In this document: in pieces, positions 1 to 8,648 of the stretch
How the letters are laid out: each line of letters opens with the position of its first letter
Numbering within the stretch: position 1 is the first letter of the stretch
DNA from: Streptomyces sp. KL109B
GTDB taxonomy: Bacteria; Actinomycetota; Actinomycetes; Streptomycetales; Streptomycetaceae
DNA length: 64,000 nt
Direction: 5' to 3'
Assembly (NCBI RefSeq): GCF_030766935.1
Contig: NZ_JASERL010000009.1
Location: forward strand, 124,001 to 188,000
The notes under the pieces: model-generated
Databases searched by the model: none
Told to the model about the DNA's origin: nothing
The model's input: the letters and a program-made list of their open reading frames with translations, nothing else
Translations under genes and position numbers: made by a program

Positions 1-184
1 AGTGGTCGAACGAGCGGTTCTCCAGCGTCAGGACGACCACGTGCTCGATGTCGCTCAGGGAGCCGGGTCTGGCCGTCGAGGCTGCCGCCGCTTGCAGATT
101 GGGCGGCAGACACGAGGCGATGAGCGCACCGGTGGCGGTGCCCGCCAGGGATCCGAGCAGTCGACGACGCGTGATCTCGGGCAT
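1..184 (-). CDS. Secreted phospholipase C (phosphoesterase family), 5' end only
   Basis: The first 61 codons of a minus-strand gene that leaves the window at base 1. The N-terminus carries a twin-arginine signal (MPEITRRRLLGSLAG, then a hydrophobic stretch ending near AAAA). It is followed by IEHVVVLTLENRSFDH, the first metal-site block of the bacterial phospholipase C / acid phosphatase AcpA family, where the ENRSFDH Glu-Asn binds metal. The predicted role is an exported phospholipase C acting on phosphocholine or phosphatidylinositol lipids outside the cell. The ATG at 184 is preceded by GAAAGGTG, a fair ribosome site. Substrate specificity cannot be judged because most of the catalytic domain is outside the window. 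The family call is quite secure from the motif. Confidence 0.85.
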   Translation of the reverse strand, partial: MPEITRRRLLGSLAGTATGALIASCLPPNLQAAAASTARPGSLSDIEHVVVLTLENRSFDH

Positions 185-517
185 GTGGGAGACACCTTTC
201 TGGCACGACGGTCCGGACGCGTTTCCCCCGAGAGGACAGCAGGTCTGGTCTCTTGATGACTCGGCCGCATGCGGGTGCCTGGCCGGCTCCGGGACGCGGC
301 TACGGTGACGTGGAGAGCGAGAGGCGACTTGGATGACCATTACACGGATGTGCCGCGAGGGGCAGTTGTGTGATCGGACTTTGCGGGCTCTTTGCGGACG
401 GGCTGAGGGGCTGTCACCTCGTGCCGCATGCTGGCCGAGGGAGTCGCCGTAACGCGCTCACCGGGCATCGTGGGGCGTGGCGCGTCGAGTCCCCGGCGCC
501 CGCGCGCAGTGCCGGGC
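185..517. other. Intergenic gap
   Basis: Shared upstream/downstream space of two minus-strand genes. It must hold the promoter of the phospholipase gene and the 3' end of the lacI-type transcript. I see no convincing coding region, RNA or strong hairpin here. Confidence 0.5.
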
Positions 518-1537
518 TCAGGCCGACTCGCGCACCACCAGACGCGGCCGCACCGCCGCCGCGACCTCGTCCTGGTCGACACCTTCGCCGTCCAGCAGCC
601 GCCGCACGGCCGTTGCCACGGCCTTCGCGCGGGCGTCGGCCGGTACGTGGGCGGTGGTCAGCCGGGGCCGCAGCACCGAGCCCATCGGGAAGTCGCCCGA
701 GCCGATGACGGCGATGTCCTCCGGCACCCGCAGGCCGTTGTCGCGCAGCACCTGGATGAGGGCGAGGGCGAACTCGTCGTTGTAGGCGTAGACGGCGCTC
801 GGGCGCACCGCGGGGTCGGACCACGACGCGATGGCCGCCGCGATGCTGTCGGTGCCGAGCTCGCAGTCCACCCGCCGCACCGGCACCCCCGCGGCGTCCG
901 CCACCTCCCGGACGGCGTCGAGGCGCAGCGCGCCCAGGTCGGCGAGTTCCCCGCCTGGCACCAGGGAGGCCAGGCGCCGGTGGCCCCGGTCGACCAGGTA
1001 CTGGGCCGCGCACCGGGCGACCGCCGCGAGGTCCTCCGGGAGCCCGGGGGCGTGTGCCGCGCGCGGATCCGTGCTGAATGTCAGCAGCGTGACGATCTCG
1101 GCGCGGTGCAGCAGCTCCGCCGCGTCCGGTGGGCAGCGCGCGACGTCGACGAGGACGGCGGCGGGGCGCAGCGCCGCCCAGATGCGGGCGCCTTCCACGC
1201 CGCTCGCGGTGCGGTCTCCATGGATGAGCAGGCTGAGGTCCCGCTCCTCCAACTCCCGGCTCAGATGGTCGATGTACGCGTCCGTGGCCGGGCTCGACGG
1301 CAGGTTCCACATGGGCAGCAGTACGACTGAGCTGCGCCCCGCCCGCAGGGTGCTGGCCGCCGCGTTCGGTGCGTAGCCGAGCTCCTCCACCGCCGACAGG
1401 ACGCGGCGCCGCGTCGTCTCGCTGATGCCCTGCTCGGAGCGGCCGTTGAGGACGTAGGAGACGGTCGTCCGCGACACCCCCGCGCGCCGCGCGACGTCCG
1501 CACTGGTGGGCCGCCTTTTCGGCGCGACGTTCGTCAT
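518..1537 (-). CDS. LacI-family transcriptional regulator
   Basis: 339 residues, the usual LacI/GalR length. The N-terminal helix-turn-helix is SADVARRAGVSRTTVSYVLN (residues about 12-31), followed by the hinge region and a periplasmic-binding-protein-like effector domain ending in the typical DxPxTTVxxP-like stretch (RPRLTTAHVPAD). Two copies of TGACACGTGTCA lie in the divergent space with the MFS gene and are the likely operators, so it probably controls itself and the transporter/sulfatase operon at 1688-4914. The effector is probably a sugar, possibly a sulfated one given the sulfatase; that is inference. The ATG at 1537 was chosen because it sits just before the HTH; the reading frame upstream of it is only chance-open. 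Confidence 0.93.
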   Translation of the reverse strand: MTNVAPKRRPTSADVARRAGVSRTTVSYVLNGRSEQGISETTRRRVLSAVEELGYAPNAAASTLRAGRSSVVLLPMWNLPSSPATDAYIDHLSRELEERDLSLLIHGDRTASGVEGARIWAALRPAAVLVDVARCPPDAAELLHRAEIVTLLTFSTDPRAAHAPGLPEDLAAVARCAAQYLVDRGHRRLASLVPGGELADLGALRLDAVREVADAAGVPVRRVDCELGTDSIAAAIASWSDPAVRPSAVYAYNDEFALALIQVLRDNGLRVPEDIAVIGSGDFPMGSVLRPRLTTAHVPADARAKAVATAVRRLLDGEGVDQDEVAAAVRPRLVVRESA

Positions 1538-1590
1538 TCCTGGTCGGCTCCCTCGGAATCGGTCCGGCGGCGGGGGGTTCTCAAGCGTCG

Positions 1591-1602
1591 TGACACGTGT
1601 CA
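1591..1602. promoter_or_regulatory. Operator copy 1, TGACACGTGTCA
   Basis: A 12-bp perfect palindrome 54 bp upstream of the lacI-type start codon. Its centre is 32 bp, about three helical turns, from the centre of the second copy. A symmetric site in a lacI/transporter divergent region is the expected operator of the LacI protein; binding is inferred. Confidence 0.65.
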
Positions 1603-1607
1603 GGATA

Positions 1608-1649
1608 CCGGCTCGGCGGCCCTGACACGTGTCAGGGCCGCCGAGCCGG
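1608..1649. promoter_or_regulatory. 42-bp perfect palindrome containing operator copy 2
   Basis: All 21 bases from 1608 to 1628 are the exact reverse complement of 1629 to 1649. The core TGACACGTGTCA occupies 1623-1634 and GC-rich arms extend it on both sides. It lies 38 bp before the MFS start codon, so it may act as a LacI operator, as a transcript hairpin in the leader, or as both. Confidence 0.7.
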
Positions 1650-1687
1650 GCCTCGAAGAAGCCTCGAAGGAGCTTGGAGGTGTCCTC

Positions 1688-3001
1688 ATGGACACGAGCG
1701 AACCCGCCGGCGCCACCGTTGCCGCCGGCGGCGCGGCCCCCTCGGCGCCGAGCAGCGACGGCTCGACGGCCGACGGGCCCGCGCGCGTCGGCCCGGGCCT
1801 CGTATCGGCCCTGACCGGCGCCTACTTCGGCACCTGGCTGGCCCTGCTGCCCGCGACCACGGTGACGCTCGCGCTGCGCGTGCAGCAGATCGCGCCCGAC
1901 CACAAGGCCTCGGTGCTCTCCCTCGTCCTCACGATCGGCGCCACGGTCGCACTGCTCGCGCAGAACGTCTTCGGCGCCCTGTCCGACCGGACCACCAGCC
2001 GGTTCGGGATGCGCAAGCCCTGGATCGCGGGCGGGGCGGTACTCGGCGCCGCCAGCCTGACGCTGCTCGCCACGGCGTCGACGGTGGTCATGGTCGTGCT
2101 CGCGTGGTCGCTGACCCAGCTCACCTTCAACGTCCTGCTCGCCGGTCTCAACCCGGTGCTGCCCGACCAGGTGCCCTCGGCGCAGCTCGGCAAGGTATCG
2201 GCGATCACCGGCCTCACCAACCAACTCGGCTCCGTGGGCGGGGCGTTCCTCGCCAACCTGTTCCTGCCCGACCTGACCCTCGCGATCCTGCTGCCGGGGC
2301 TCGCCTGCCTGGCCGGGGTGGGCGTGCTGATGTTCGTGCTGCGCGACCGGCGGCTCGCGGCGGGGGAGCGTCCGAAACTGAGCCCGCTCGCGCTGCTCAA
2401 GTCGTACTGGGTGGACCCGCGCACGGCGCCCGACTTCGCCTGGGCGTGGCTCTCGCGCTTCCTGGTCTTCTGCGGCAACTACACGCTGACCGGCTACCAG
2501 ACGTACTTCCTCATCGACCGGTTCGGCTACGCGGCGGACCGCGTCGGCAGCGTCGTCTTCCAGGTGCTTCTGGTGAACACGGTGACCGTGGTGCTCGCCA
2601 GCCTCGTCTCCGGCGCGCTCTCGGACCGGATGCGCAGGCGGAAGGCGTTCGTGCTCGTCTCCGCGCTCATCCTTGCCCTGGCCCACGTCCTGGCCGCCTA
2701 CTCGTACAGCCTGGCCGGCTACATGGTCGCCACCGCCATCGCGGGCATCGCCACCGGCGTCTACCTGTCCGTCGACACGGCCCTGGTCGCGGAGGTGCTG
2801 CCCTCGCGGGCGGACGCGGGCAAGGACATGGGCGTCTTTCACTTGGCGAACGTGCTGCCGCAGACCCTGATGCCCGCGATCGCTCCCGTCTTCCTCGCCA
2901 TCGGCGGACACGGCTCGAACTATCCCGTGTTCTTCCTGGTCGGGGCGGGGCTGGGCGTCGTAGGAGCGCTGTGCATCCAGCGCGTACGGACGGTGCGCTG
3001 A
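1688..3001 (+). CDS. MFS sugar transporter
   Basis: 437 residues with an Ala/Gly/Ser-rich hydrophilic N-terminus of about 40 residues and then about 12 hydrophobic segments. The loop between segments 2 and 3 reads ALSDRTTSRFGMRKP and the corresponding second-half loop ALSDRMRRRKAF, the DRxxxRxGxRRP pattern of MFS and GPH-like sugar symporters. It most likely imports a carbohydrate ligand through the cytoplasmic membrane. It is the first gene of a two-gene operon with the sulfatase, divergent from a LacI regulator, suggesting uptake of a sulfated sugar or of the desulfated product. GGAGG lies 8 bases before the ATG. The exact substrate is unknown. Confidence 0.88.
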   Translation: MDTSEPAGATVAAGGAAPSAPSSDGSTADGPARVGPGLVSALTGAYFGTWLALLPATTVTLALRVQQIAPDHKASVLSLVLTIGATVALLAQNVFGALSDRTTSRFGMRKPWIAGGAVLGAASLTLLATASTVVMVVLAWSLTQLTFNVLLAGLNPVLPDQVPSAQLGKVSAITGLTNQLGSVGGAFLANLFLPDLTLAILLPGLACLAGVGVLMFVLRDRRLAAGERPKLSPLALLKSYWVDPRTAPDFAWAWLSRFLVFCGNYTLTGYQTYFLIDRFGYAADRVGSVVFQVLLVNTVTVVLASLVSGALSDRMRRRKAFVLVSALILALAHVLAAYSYSLAGYMVATAIAGIATGVYLSVDTALVAEVLPSRADAGKDMGVFHLANVLPQTLMPAIAPVFLAIGGHGSNYPVFFLVGAGLGVVGALCIQRVRTVR

Positions 3002-3099
3002 CGCGCCGCCGGGCCGGCCCCGGCTTCCCAGCACGGCCGATCGGCAACGTACGACGAAGAACGAACGACAGCGAACAACGAAGGGACGGTGGGTGGTTC

Positions 3100-4914
3100 A
3101 TGAGCACCTCCGCCACACGCCCGAACATTCTGTGGATCGTCAGCGAGGACTGCCCGCCCCGCTTCGGCTGTTACGGCGATCCGCACGCCGCCACCCCGAA
3201 CCTCGATGCGCTCGCCCGCCGCGGCACCCTCTTCGAGCACGCCTACAGCGCCGCCCCCGTGTGCGCGCCCGCGCGCTTCGCGCTCATCACGGGCGTGGCA
3301 CCGGAGAGCAACGCTCCGGCCCACCAGATGCGTAGCGCCGGCCCGAAACCCGACCGGTTGCGCACCTACCCGGAGATCCTGCGGGAGCTGGGCTACTACT
3401 GCACCAACAACGCCAAGACCGACTACAACGCCGCCATCGACGCGGACGCCATCTGGCATGCGTCGTCCCCGACGGCGCACTGGCGCGACCGCCCGGACGG
3501 CGCGCCGTTCCTCGCCGTGTTCAACATCGACGGCACGCACGAGAGCGCCGTGTTCGGCGACCACACCTCCGCCGTCGACCCATCGGCGGTCCGCGTGCCC
3601 GCCTACCTCCCCGACACCCCGGAGATCCGCGCCGACCTGGCCCGCTATTACCGCGACATCGCCGACATGGACGCCGCCGTGGGCGAACTGCTCGGGCAGC
3701 TGGCCGCGGACGGACTGGCCGGGGACACGATCGTCCTGCACACCTCCGACCACGGCGGCGTCAATCCCCGCTCCAAGCGCTACTGCTACGACGAGGGCCT
3801 GCACGTCCCCCTGATCGTCGCGGCACCGGAGCGCCACGCGCACCTCTTCCCGCCGCCCGGCACCCGCATCGACGCCGCCGTGAGCACCATCCGCATCCCG
3901 CCGACCCTGGTCGACCTCGCGGGCGGCGAGGTCCCCGCGTACATGCAAGGGGCGAGTCTCGCGCGCACGGACTTCGACGCGACCCGTGAACTCGCCTTCG
4001 GCATGCGCAACCGCATGGACGAGCGCTACGACATGATCCGCACGGTCCGCGACGCCCGCTTCCGCTACATCCGCAACTACCACCCGCACCGGCCCCTGGG
4101 CCAACACCAGGGCTTCGCCTGGCTCGCCGCCGGCTACCGCTCCTGGGAGACGGAACACCTGGCCGGTCGGCTCGACGACACCCGGTCCGCGTTCTGGCGC
4201 CCCAAGCCGGGCGTCGAGCTGTACGACACGGTCGCCGACCCCGACCAGGTGCACAACCTGGCCGGCGACCCCGCGTACGCCGAGGTTGAACGCCGCCTCG
4301 AACGGGCCCTGCGCGCGCACCTGCTCGCCATCCACGACAACGGCTTCCTGGCCGAGGGCTCCCCTGTGCAGGGCTACGACGCGAGCCGGGCCGAGGGCGC
4401 CTACCCGCTCGCCCGCGTCCTGGAGGTGGCCGACCGCATCCCCCTCCAGGACCCGGCCCAACTGTCCGTATTCCTCAAGGCCCTTGACGACGTGGACGCC
4501 ACGGTCCGCCGCTGGGGGGCGATCGGCGTCCTGACGCTGGGGGAGGCCGGCACCGTCGGCGGCGCCGCCGAACGGCTGGGTGAGGTCGTGGAGTTGGAGA
4601 CGGACCCGTTCGTCGTCGTGCCGTGCGCGGAGGCGCTCGCCCGCTACACCGGGGAAAGCGCCGCGGTCGAGCGCCTCGCCCGCCTCGCGGAGCCCGACCG
4701 CCTCCCGCCCCTGCGCATCGAGGCCCTCAACGCCCTGACCGCCCTCGACGTCGCGGACGTCGCCGCCTTCCGCGACGTGGTGGCGGCCGCGGCGGACGAC
4801 GCGGACGAGTACGTGCGCGGGGCGGGCCGGTACCTCCTGTTCAGCATCGACGGCAGCTACCGGCCGGAGTCGGTGGTGTTCCAGTGGGAGCGGATGGCGC
4901 GGCCCAAGAGGTGA
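3100..4914 (+). CDS. Type I sulfatase with C-terminal HEAT-like extension
   Basis: 604 residues, alkaline-phosphatase fold. The N-terminus RPNILWIVSEDC is the sulfatase metal-binding start block, and VCAPAR carries the C-x-P-x-R signature at Cys55, the residue matured to formylglycine. A second metal-site block is TSDHGG near residue 215. No signal peptide is visible, so it appears to be cytoplasmic and would need an imported sulfated substrate, which fits the MFS gene just upstream. After about residue 430 comes an extension of short helical repeats (LSVFLKALDDVDATVRRWGA and several similar units) resembling HEAT/PBS repeats, unusual for sulfatases. The start at 3100 is chosen by homology to the N-terminal block; the ribosome site is weak (GGTGG). 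The substrate is unknown. Confidence 0.92.
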   Translation: MSTSATRPNILWIVSEDCPPRFGCYGDPHAATPNLDALARRGTLFEHAYSAAPVCAPARFALITGVAPESNAPAHQMRSAGPKPDRLRTYPEILRELGYYCTNNAKTDYNAAIDADAIWHASSPTAHWRDRPDGAPFLAVFNIDGTHESAVFGDHTSAVDPSAVRVPAYLPDTPEIRADLARYYRDIADMDAAVGELLGQLAADGLAGDTIVLHTSDHGGVNPRSKRYCYDEGLHVPLIVAAPERHAHLFPPPGTRIDAAVSTIRIPPTLVDLAGGEVPAYMQGASLARTDFDATRELAFGMRNRMDERYDMIRTVRDARFRYIRNYHPHRPLGQHQGFAWLAAGYRSWETEHLAGRLDDTRSAFWRPKPGVELYDTVADPDQVHNLAGDPAYAEVERRLERALRAHLLAIHDNGFLAEGSPVQGYDASRAEGAYPLARVLEVADRIPLQDPAQLSVFLKALDDVDATVRRWGAIGVLTLGEAGTVGGAAERLGEVVELETDPFVVVPCAEALARYTGESAAVERLARLAEPDRLPPLRIEALNALTALDVADVAAFRDVVAAAADDADEYVRGAGRYLLFSIDGSYRPESVVFQWERMARPKR

Positions 4915-5027
4915 GAACCGCGCACGCCACGCCGGAGGGCCGGGCGGCGGCCGAGGACATCGCCAACTTCGTGGCCCCGGGCGGCTTCCGGACGAGCTTC
5001 TCGGAGGTGGTCACCTATCCGCTGTGA
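4911..5027 (+). CDS. Short ORF or remnant after the sulfatase
   Basis: 38 codons from a GTG that overlaps the sulfatase stop by four bases (GTGA), ending in VVTYPL. It is not recognised. The composition and overlap could mean a translationally coupled small protein, but the text also looks like the tail of a larger lost gene (RAAAEDIANFVAPGGFRTSF). It has no ribosome site of its own. Reported only as a possibility. Confidence 0.25.
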   Translation: MRTAHATPEGRAAAEDIANFVAPGGFRTSFSEVVTYPL

Positions 5028-5388
5028 GCGGCCCGGCAACTCAGGCGGGTCCTTCGGCCCGCGTCCAAGCAGCCGCTCCGCCGCCGCGGCTGGTCGAGGG
5101 CATGCTGCGCCCGATGCGCAGGCGCTGCCGTAGGGCCGGCGCCGGCCGGAGGCGAGGAACCGCTGGTCACTGCCACCCACGTAGGAAAGATATTGCCCCA
5201 AGGTCACGACCCGCGGTCGTCCCGCCACCAGCAACGATTCATTTCTGCTTGCCTCTGATGCGGATTTGATTGCATCCCGGCCATTGACGGCGGGAGTTCG
5301 CCCTCGTGACGGTGTGCCACGCATCCCCGCTCGTCCCCTGAATCGTTCAAGGAAACAGCGCTTCGGGCCAGAGAAACGAGGCATCTTC
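5028..5388 (+). other. Intergenic gap upstream of the sugar porter
   Basis: Contains a small hairpin at 5045-5062 (GCGGG, 8-base loop, CCCGC) that may end the sulfatase transcript. A less GC-rich stretch at about 5180-5270 is the likely promoter region of the next gene. No gene is seen; the open frame from 5266 upstream of the GTG at 5389 has no family features. Confidence 0.45.
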
Positions 5389-6810
5389 GTGCACGAACCG
5401 ACCCCCGCTCCCAGCACGCGGCACATCAACAAAACGACGCTGTACTTCTTCGGCGCGCTGGGCGGCATCCTCTTCGGCTACGACCTGGGAGTCATCTCCG
5501 GCGTCCTGCTGTTCATCAAGAAGCAGTGGGCCATGGGCTCGGTCGCCGAAGGAGTCGTGGGTGGCTGCCTCGCGGCCGGCGCCGTCATCGGGGCCGCCTT
5601 CGCGGGCCGTCTCGCCGACCGGGCCGGCCGCAGGGGGGCCATCAGGCTCGCGGCCGTGGTGTTCGCGGTCGGCACCGTGGGCTGCGCGCTCGCCCCGAAC
5701 CTCGCGACGCTGGTCGTCTTCCGCTTCCTCATCGGCATAGCCGTCGGCGGCTCGTCGGCCACGGTGCCGATGTACCTGACCGAGCTGGCGCCGTCCCGGC
5801 TGCGCGGCGCCCTCGGTTCGCTCAACCAGCTGATGATCGTGCTCGGCATCGTCGTCGCGTACGTCGTGGGCTGGGCGTTCAGCGGCTCGGGCAACTGGCG
5901 CGCCATGCTGGCGATCGCGCTGGTTCCGGCTCTCGCGCTCCTCATCGGCATGTCGTTCCTGCCGGAGACGCCGCGCTGGCTGCTCGCCCGCGGCCGGGAC
6001 GAGGAGGCGAAGGCGGTGCTGCGCGCCGCGCAGGGTGCCGACGTCGACGCCGACGCCGCGATCTCCGAGATCCGGGACATCATCCGCCTCGACAGCGAGC
6101 GCAAGGGAACGCTGCGGGACCTGAAGGCGAAGTGGGTACGCCCGGCGCTCGTCGTCGCGCTGGTGCTCGCCATGGGCCAGCAGTTCAGCGGCGTCAACGC
6201 GATCAACGTCTACGCGCCGACGATGTTCACCAACCTCGGCTTCTCGCAGTCCACTTCGCTGATCCAGTCGATTCTGCTCGGCATCGTCAAGTTCGCCTTC
6301 ACCGCGTGGGTGATCTTCGTGGTCGACCGCTGGGGCCGCAAGCCGCTGCTGCTCATCGGCAACATCCTCATGGCGGTCACGCTGACCCTCGTCGGCGCCG
6401 TGGTGGTCCTCGTGCACTCGCAGACCACCGCCGGGATCTCCGCGGTCGTGCTTCTGATGATCTACCTCGCGGGCTATGAGCTCGGCTGGGGCGCGATCGT
6501 CTGGCTGATGATGGCCGAGGTCTTCCCGCTGCGGGTACGGGGTGTGGGCATGGGCACCAGCAGCGTCGCGCTGTGGGCGTCCACCTTCGCCATCACCTTC
6601 ATCTTCCCGGTGATGAACGACAACCTGGGCCTCGCCTGGAGCTCGTGGATCTTCGCCGTCGTCAACGTCGTTCTCTTCCTGCTCGTCTGGAAGCTCGTGC
6701 CCGAGACCAAGAACCGCAGCCTGGAGCAGATCGAACTCGACCTGCGGGCGCGGTCCCGCCTGCGCACGACCCCGGCCGGCGCGGAGCCGGTGGAGGCACG
6801 GCGCGGGTAG
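5389..6810 (+). CDS. Sugar porter family MFS transporter (sugar/H+ symporter)
   Basis: 473 residues. All sugar-porter signatures are present in order: FGYDLGVISG in helix 1, DRAGRRGA in loop 2-3, PETPRWLLARG after helix 6, QQFSGVNAINVYAP in helix 7, DRWGRKPLLL in loop 8-9 and VPETKNRSLEQIE after helix 12. It therefore belongs with XylE/GalP-type proton symporters of pentoses or hexoses in the cytoplasmic membrane. The GTG at 5389 follows ACGAGG and puts helix 1 at the usual distance; the longer frame starting at 5266 lacks a ribosome site. It is a single gene with no sugar kinase or regulator attached. Confidence 0.93.
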   Translation: MHEPTPAPSTRHINKTTLYFFGALGGILFGYDLGVISGVLLFIKKQWAMGSVAEGVVGGCLAAGAVIGAAFAGRLADRAGRRGAIRLAAVVFAVGTVGCALAPNLATLVVFRFLIGIAVGGSSATVPMYLTELAPSRLRGALGSLNQLMIVLGIVVAYVVGWAFSGSGNWRAMLAIALVPALALLIGMSFLPETPRWLLARGRDEEAKAVLRAAQGADVDADAAISEIRDIIRLDSERKGTLRDLKAKWVRPALVVALVLAMGQQFSGVNAINVYAPTMFTNLGFSQSTSLIQSILLGIVKFAFTAWVIFVVDRWGRKPLLLIGNILMAVTLTLVGAVVVLVHSQTTAGISAVVLLMIYLAGYELGWGAIVWLMMAEVFPLRVRGVGMGTSSVALWASTFAITFIFPVMNDNLGLAWSSWIFAVVNVVLFLLVWKLVPETKNRSLEQIELDLRARSRLRTTPAGAEPVEARRG

Positions 6811-6929
6811 GCCCGTCCACGGGTCGGCTTCCCGGTTCCGTTGGAAGCAGCGGGCCGGGCGCGGGTGCGCGGCGGATTTCTGGAGGGGGGCCTCGGGAGG
6901 TGTCGGCCGTCCGGCAGAATGAACCGACG

Positions 6930-8648
6930 ATGTTGACTTCGTCCCCAGATGCGGCGTCGCCCGACACGTACGCCGCGTTCGCCCATCTGACCGTGCCCAA
7001 TGCCGCGCTCTACCGCGAGGTCATGGGAGTGTTCGTCGCGGCCAAGGAGCGCTTCACGGTGCATCTGCGGCCCGAGGACGTGTACGCCGAGATGCCCGCC
7101 GGGCGGCGGCCCGCGGACCCGGAGGATGTGGCCAAGGCGCTCGACAGTCTCGTCGGCTGGGGGAACCTGCGCGCCGACCCGGACACGGCGCGGGTCACCG
7201 CGGTCGAGGACTTCTACCGCAAGCGGTTGATCTACCAGCTGACCCAGGCGGGCGAGGCGGCCGAGGAGGCGCTCGGCGTCTTCGGCGAGGCGCTGGGGCG
7301 GCGGGGCGCGCTGCAGGCCGTGGCACTGCACGACATCGTCACCCAGCTGCGAGTGCTGCTCGTGCTCGCCGCCGAGGACACCCCCGACCCGGCCCGTACG
7401 CACCTGACCCTCGATGCCCTGAGCAGCCGGTTCGCCGCGCTCGCCGAGAATGCGCGGGCGTTCATGGGCTCCCTGCAGCGCACCATCGACCTGCACGGAG
7501 TCGAGATCGAGGACTTCCTCGCGTACAAGGACCGGCTGATCACGTACCTGGAGCAGTTCATCCAGGACCTCATCACCCTCGGCGGGCGGATCGCCCAGCT
7601 CCTCGGCGAGCTCGAAGGACCGGCCGGCGTGGAGCCGCTGTTGCGGATCGCCGCGGCCCGGGAGGCCGCCGATGCCACGCCCGACGAGGCTTCGACCGCG
7701 GAGAAGGCGGCCCTGGACCGGTGGCGGGAGCGTTGGGCAGGCCTCAGGTCCTGGTTCCTGTCAGGAGGCCGGGGCGAGGGGCGTACGTCGCAGGCGCGGC
7801 TGCTGCGCGCGCAGGCGCGTGGAGCGATTCCGCAGCTCCTGGCCGTCGTGCGGATGCTGAACGAGCGGCGTACGGGGCGTTCGGACCGGTCGGCGGACTT
7901 CCGGGTCCTCGCCCGCTGGTTCGCCGAGGCTCCCGATGACGAGGAACGGCACCGGTTGTGGCGCGTCGCCTTCGGCCTGTACCCGGCGCGGCATCTGACC
8001 GTCGACGGTGACACCCTCGCCGCACGTGATGCCGCGCCGGTCGCGCCCGCCACCCCATGGGCGGCGGCCGAACCGCTCAGGATCAGCCCGCAACTGCGCC
8101 GCACCGGCAGCTACGAGCGGCGCGGCAAGGCCCGCAAGGTCGAGGACCGCTCGGCCGCCCGCCGTGTGCTGGCCGAACGCGCGGAGCGGCAGTCCGCACA
8201 GATCGCGGAGGCCAAGCGGCGCCTGGTCACCGCAGGACCGGTCCGCCTGTCCGACCTCGGCGAACTCGACCCGGCCGCCTTCAGCCTCTTCCTCCAGCTG
8301 CTCGGCGACGCCCTGGCCACCTGGCGGCCCGGCATGACCCGCACCGCCACCACCAGTAACGACGGCTCGATGGAAATCCGCCTCGCGCTCCTCCCCGGTG
8401 GCGGCCAGGCCGAGATTCGCACCCCCGACGGGGTGCTGCGCGGCCCCGACCATCTGGTGGAGATCGTCGACCTCGATGCGGCGTACGCACGCCAGGCGAC
8501 CGATCCCGTCCGCGACGACGCCGCTGCCGCACCCGTCGCTGCTGCCGCCGATCCTGCCGCACCCGCACCCGCACCCGCACCCGTACCCGCACCCGCTCCC
8601 GCCCGCGCCGCCGACGCCCTCGCCGTACGTACGAAGGAGACGTCGTGA
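6930..8648 (+). CDS. jetA: Wadjet type II protein JetA (TIGR02677/DUF2397 family)
   Basis: 572 residues; first gene of the four-gene Wadjet operon. JetA is the kleisin-like subunit of the SMC-related JetABC complex that recognises and compacts circular plasmid DNA. The start TYAAFAHLTVPNAALYREVMGVF and the following winged-helix/helical region are characteristic of the DUF2397 family. The last 60 residues degenerate into an Ala-Pro repeat (APAPAPVPAPAPA), which looks like a flexible tail expanded by codon repeats. The stop overlaps the jetB start (GTGA), indicating coupling. The start at 6930 is the only ATG compatible with the domain start but has no clear ribosome site; a GTG at 6900 is an alternative. 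Confidence 0.88.
   Translation: MLTSSPDAASPDTYAAFAHLTVPNAALYREVMGVFVAAKERFTVHLRPEDVYAEMPAGRRPADPEDVAKALDSLVGWGNLRADPDTARVTAVEDFYRKRLIYQLTQAGEAAEEALGVFGEALGRRGALQAVALHDIVTQLRVLLVLAAEDTPDPARTHLTLDALSSRFAALAENARAFMGSLQRTIDLHGVEIEDFLAYKDRLITYLEQFIQDLITLGGRIAQLLGELEGPAGVEPLLRIAAAREAADATPDEASTAEKAALDRWRERWAGLRSWFLSGGRGEGRTSQARLLRAQARGAIPQLLAVVRMLNERRTGRSDRSADFRVLARWFAEAPDDEERHRLWRVAFGLYPARHLTVDGDTLAARDAAPVAPATPWAAAEPLRISPQLRRTGSYERRGKARKVEDRSAARRVLAERAERQSAQIAEAKRRLVTAGPVRLSDLGELDPAAFSLFLQLLGDALATWRPGMTRTATTSNDGSMEIRLALLPGGGQAEIRTPDGVLRGPDHLVEIVDLDAAYARQATDPVRDDAAAAPVAAAADPAAPAPAPAPVPAPAPARAADALAVRTKETS

Noticed and set aside
518..3034. 838-codon minus-strand frame that would extend the LacI regulator far upstream
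   Set aside because: The added part lies antisense to the MFS gene and crosses the operator region; the LacI HTH starts a few residues after the ATG at 1537.
1597..3099. Upstream extension of the sulfatase frame
   Set aside because: It overlaps the MFS gene in another frame and starts inside the operator palindrome; the sulfatase start block is at 3100.
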